Positions 5,488 to 7,614 of a DNA stretch of 7,614 bases are shown in pieces. A model generated the notes under the pieces. The model worked only from the letters and a program-made list of their open reading frames with translations. It made no database searches and was not told the origin of the DNA. The position numbers were made by a program, and so were the translations under genes. Positions within the stretch are counted from its first letter, which is position 1; each line of letters begins with the position of its first letter. This DNA is from an uncultured Campylobacter sp. (GTDB lineage: Bacteria > Campylobacterota > Campylobacteria > Campylobacterales > Campylobacteraceae): positions 1 to 7,614 of the forward strand of contig NZ_CALEDC010000033.1 of NCBI RefSeq assembly GCF_937949835.1, in the 5' to 3' direction.

Positions 5488-6744
5488 TCATAGCTTTTTG
5501 GCTTCCAGGCTCTTTTTATAAGCTGCAGCGTCGAAGTCTTTGACGCGAGCGACGCCGTCGTCCACCGCAGCTTTTGCGACCGCCGTCGAGATCACGGCAA
5601 ATACGCGCGGATCGAAAGGATTTGGGATCACGTAGTCTTTGCCGAATTTCAAGCTATCTTTGCCCAGCATCTTGCGGATTTCTGCAGGAACCTCTTCGCG
5701 AGCAAGGTCCGCCATCGCGCGAGCGGCCGCAATCTTCATATTTTCGGTAATCTTTTTGGCTCTTACGTCAAGCGCGCCGCGGAATATATACGGAAAGCCC
5801 AAAACGTTATTGATCTGATTTGCAAAGTCGCTTCTACCTGTGCCTACGATCGCGTCGTTTCTTACTTCCTCGACCTCGCTTGGATAAATTTCCGGTACCG
5901 GATTTGCAAGCGCAAAAATGATTGGATGCGGCGCCATAGTCTTTACCATCTCTTTGGTTAAAACGCCCGGCTTGCTAAGGCCCAAAAACATATCCGCGCC
6001 CTTCATCGCGTCCTCTAGCGTGCGATCTGCGGTGTCTAGGGCAAATTCTTTCTTTTGCTCGGTAAGATCGGTGCGGCCCTTGTAGATCACCCCTTTGGAA
6101 TCGAGCATTATGATATGTTTGGCGCCTAAATTTTGATACATCTTTGCGCACGCTATGCCAGCAGCGCCCGAGCCGCTGACTACGATCTTCATATCCTCGA
6201 TCTTTTTGCCGCTGATGATGGCTGCGTTGATTAGCCCTGCGCCCGTAATCATCGCGGTGCCGTGTTGATCGTCATGCATGACGGGGATATCGACGGCTTT
6301 TTGTAGCTCGCGCTCGATCTCGAAGCACTCGGGAGCTTTGATATCCTCTAAATTTATACCGCCGAACGTAGGCGCTATCGCTTTGCAAATTTCAATTATC
6401 TTTTTAGGATCTTTTTCGTCGATCTCGATATCGAAGGCATCGACGCCGCCGAATTTTTTAAACAAAACCGCCTTGCCCTCCATTACGGGCTTTCCGGCGA
6501 TAGCGCCGATATCTCCGAGACCCAAAACCGCTGTGCCGTTAGTGATAACGGCTACGAGATTGGCTTTATTCGTGTATTTAAACGCGGCTTCGTGATCACC
6601 TTCGATCACCTTGCAAGGCTCCGCGACGCCCGGCGTGTATGCAAGCGCCAAATCCTCCGCCGTAGCGCACGGGGTTTTTACATTCGTTCCGATTTTACCG
6701 CCTATGTGGTACTTCAAAGCCGCTTCAACGTTTACTTTAGCCAT
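5488..6744 (-). CDS. mez: Malic enzyme, short form (oxaloacetate-decarboxylating malate dehydrogenase)
   Basis: The product is 418 residues and should oxidise and decarboxylate malate to pyruvate and CO2 with reduction of NAD(P), in the cytoplasm. It corresponds to the malic domain of MaeB without the C-terminal phosphotransacetylase-like domain, as in other 400-residue bacterial enzymes. Visible features are LAYTPGVAEPC with Tyr36, GTAVLGLGDIG (70-80), PVMEGKAVLFK with Lys91, the metal-binding NLEDIKAPECFEIE (131-144) and HDDQHGTA (157-164), the nucleotide turn SGSGAAGIA (190-198), MLDSKG (213-218) and ALANPVPEIYPSE. Asp215 at the end of the second Rossmann strand suggests NAD rather than NADP, but this is an inference. 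The start has AAGGA 7 bases upstream. The gene begins one base after gltX ends. I recall the same pair in Campylobacter jejuni, where it is called mez. Confidence 0.95.
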   Translation of the reverse strand: MAKVNVEAALKYHIGGKIGTNVKTPCATAEDLALAYTPGVAEPCKVIEGDHEAAFKYTNKANLVAVITNGTAVLGLGDIGAIAGKPVMEGKAVLFKKFGGVDAFDIEIDEKDPKKIIEICKAIAPTFGGINLEDIKAPECFEIERELQKAVDIPVMHDDQHGTAMITGAGLINAAIISGKKIEDMKIVVSGSGAAGIACAKMYQNLGAKHIIMLDSKGVIYKGRTDLTEQKKEFALDTADRTLEDAMKGADMFLGLSKPGVLTKEMVKTMAPHPIIFALANPVPEIYPSEVEEVRNDAIVGTGRSDFANQINNVLGFPYIFRGALDVRAKKITENMKIAAARAMADLAREEVPAEIRKMLGKDSLKFGKDYVIPNPFDPRVFAVISTAVAKAAVDDGVARVKDFDAAAYKKSLEAKKL

Positions 6745-6745
6745 T

Positions 6746-7614
6746 TTATAATCCTTTTTTGATTAAATTTGAAATTCTCGTTTTAACTTCGTCGCTTCCT
6801 AAAATTTCACAAATTTCAAAAATCGACGGACTAACGCTTCCTCCCGTGATCGCAACGCGCAGCGGCTGAGCAAGATCCTTTAGCTTGGCGCCGTTTGCGT
6901 CCAAAAACTCCATCGTCTCCTCCTCGCACTCCTTTGCATTTAAATTTGCGCTTAGAGTATCCGCAAATTTTGCGAGTAAGCTTAGCGAACTTTCGGTTAC
7001 AAATTTCTTATACGCCTTCTCGTCGTAGCAGCTCGGGCGGTTTAGAAGGATTTTAATGCCCTCGGCCATCTCCACTAGCGTCTTTGCGCGCTGTTTGTAC
7101 TGCTGGGCGATGAGATGTTTTTTCGCGTGCGAGCGGATATCGACGCCGAATTCCACAAGCTGCAAGACAAGCTCGTCGTCGTCAGAGCTTTTAATATAAT
7201 GCGCGTTTAGCCACTCGAGCTTGGTTTGGTTGAAAGTGCTACAGCTTTTGCTGATATGGTTAGGATCAAAGTATCGCTTCATCTCCTCCATGCTAAAAAT
7301 TTCATCATCCCCGTGACTCCAACCCAGGCGCACTAAGAAATTTAGCAGAGCTTGCGGTAGATAGCCCATGCGCTTATACTCCATCACGTCGGTAGCACCA
7401 TGACGCTTACTTAGCTTGCTGCCGTCGGTGCCGTTGATCATCGCGACGTGGTAAAATTTCGGGATTTTAAAGCCTAGCGCGTTATACAGCACGATCTGCT
7501 TCGGGGTGTTGCTTAGATGATCGTCGCCGCGGATCACGTCCGTGACGCCCATCAGCGCATCATCGATCACGACCGTGAAGTTATATGTCGGTGTGCCGTC
7601 GCTTCTTGCGATGA
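6746..7614 (-). CDS. gltX: Glutamate-tRNA ligase, C-terminal part (5' end beyond the window)
   Basis: The open frame continues to the right edge, so 288 residues are visible of an expected 430-470; the HIGH-motif N-terminus is missing. The visible part starts with IARSDGTPTYNF and runs through the class I signature region IRGDDHLSNTPKQ and the catalytic KLSKRHG, the KMSKS-type motif of GluRS. The later helical anticodon-binding domain ends with the family-typical LRVAITGGSVSPSIFEI. A frame beginning at 7570 would use an internal GTG and is not the true start. The enzyme loads glutamate on tRNA. Epsilonproteobacteria often have two GluRS paralogs, one for tRNA-Glu and one that misloads tRNA-Gln for the GatCAB amidotransferase. 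I cannot tell which this is from the fragment. It is the first visible gene of the run and precedes the malic enzyme by one base. Confidence 0.96.
   Translation of the reverse strand, partial: IARSDGTPTYNFTVVIDDALMGVTDVIRGDDHLSNTPKQIVLYNALGFKIPKFYHVAMINGTDGSKLSKRHGATDVMEYKRMGYLPQALLNFLVRLGWSHGDDEIFSMEEMKRYFDPNHISKSCSTFNQTKLEWLNAHYIKSSDDDELVLQLVEFGVDIRSHAKKHLIAQQYKQRAKTLVEMAEGIKILLNRPSCYDEKAYKKFVTESSLSLLAKFADTLSANLNAKECEEETMEFLDANGAKLKDLAQPLRVAITGGSVSPSIFEICEILGSDEVKTRISNLIKKGL

Noticed and set aside
6278..6595. Plus-strand open frame of about 105 codons opposite the malic enzyme gene
   Set aside because: It is antisense to conserved catalytic motifs of the malic enzyme, including HDDQHGTA and the metal-binding site, and has no independent support.
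7571..7614. GTG at 7570 as the start of a short gltX
   Set aside because: The frame stays open to the window edge and the upstream codons give the conserved IARSDGTPTYNF sequence, so the GTG is an internal Val codon.

Overview
The window looks like chromosomal DNA from a Campylobacterota (epsilonproteobacterial) organism, most likely one of the higher-GC Campylobacter species of the oral group. This rests on a chorismate dehydratase of the futalosine menaquinone pathway, a gltX-malic enzyme pair that I recall from Campylobacter jejuni, and non-coding DNA saturated with AAATTT words beside GC-rich genes. The genus is an inference; no rRNA or marker gene is present to settle it.

All seven supported genes lie on the minus strand, so transcription runs from the right edge to the left. 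In that order they are: gltX (glutamyl-tRNA synthetase, 5' end cut off by the window edge), a short-form malic enzyme, pncB (nicotinate phosphoribosyltransferase), a small MliC-like lipoprotein, mqnA (chorismate dehydratase), gdhA (glutamate dehydrogenase) and, after a 488-base gap, an exported DUF4197 protein. From gltX to the lipoprotein the spacing is 1 base, 44 bases and an 8-base overlap, which suggests one transcript. A 78-base gap with a strong hairpin separates the lipoprotein from mqnA. mqnA and gdhA overlap by ATGA.

The genes are mostly central metabolism. Malic enzyme and glutamate dehydrogenase link the C4/C5 acid pools to pyruvate and glutamate using nicotinamide cofactors. PncB recycles nicotinate to make those cofactors. 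GltX charges tRNA with the glutamate that GdhA can make. MqnA feeds menaquinone synthesis for respiration. The two exported proteins (lipoprotein and DUF4197) have no evident metabolic link to the rest.

Two stretches lack genes. Bases 1-284 hold several GC-rich inverted repeats. Bases 1017-1504 are AAATTT-rich, with a likely gdhA terminator at the right end and possible promoters for the DUF4197 gene. A 26-base sequence at 226-251 recurs, with small insertions, at 1348-1382, so copies flank the DUF4197 gene.

I see no phage, transposon, CRISPR, toxin-antitoxin or defence genes, and no convincing new multi-gene system. The best candidate for something undescribed is the RNA between the lipoprotein gene and mqnA, where two mutually exclusive stem-loops can be drawn and one covers part of the mqnA ribosome binding site.
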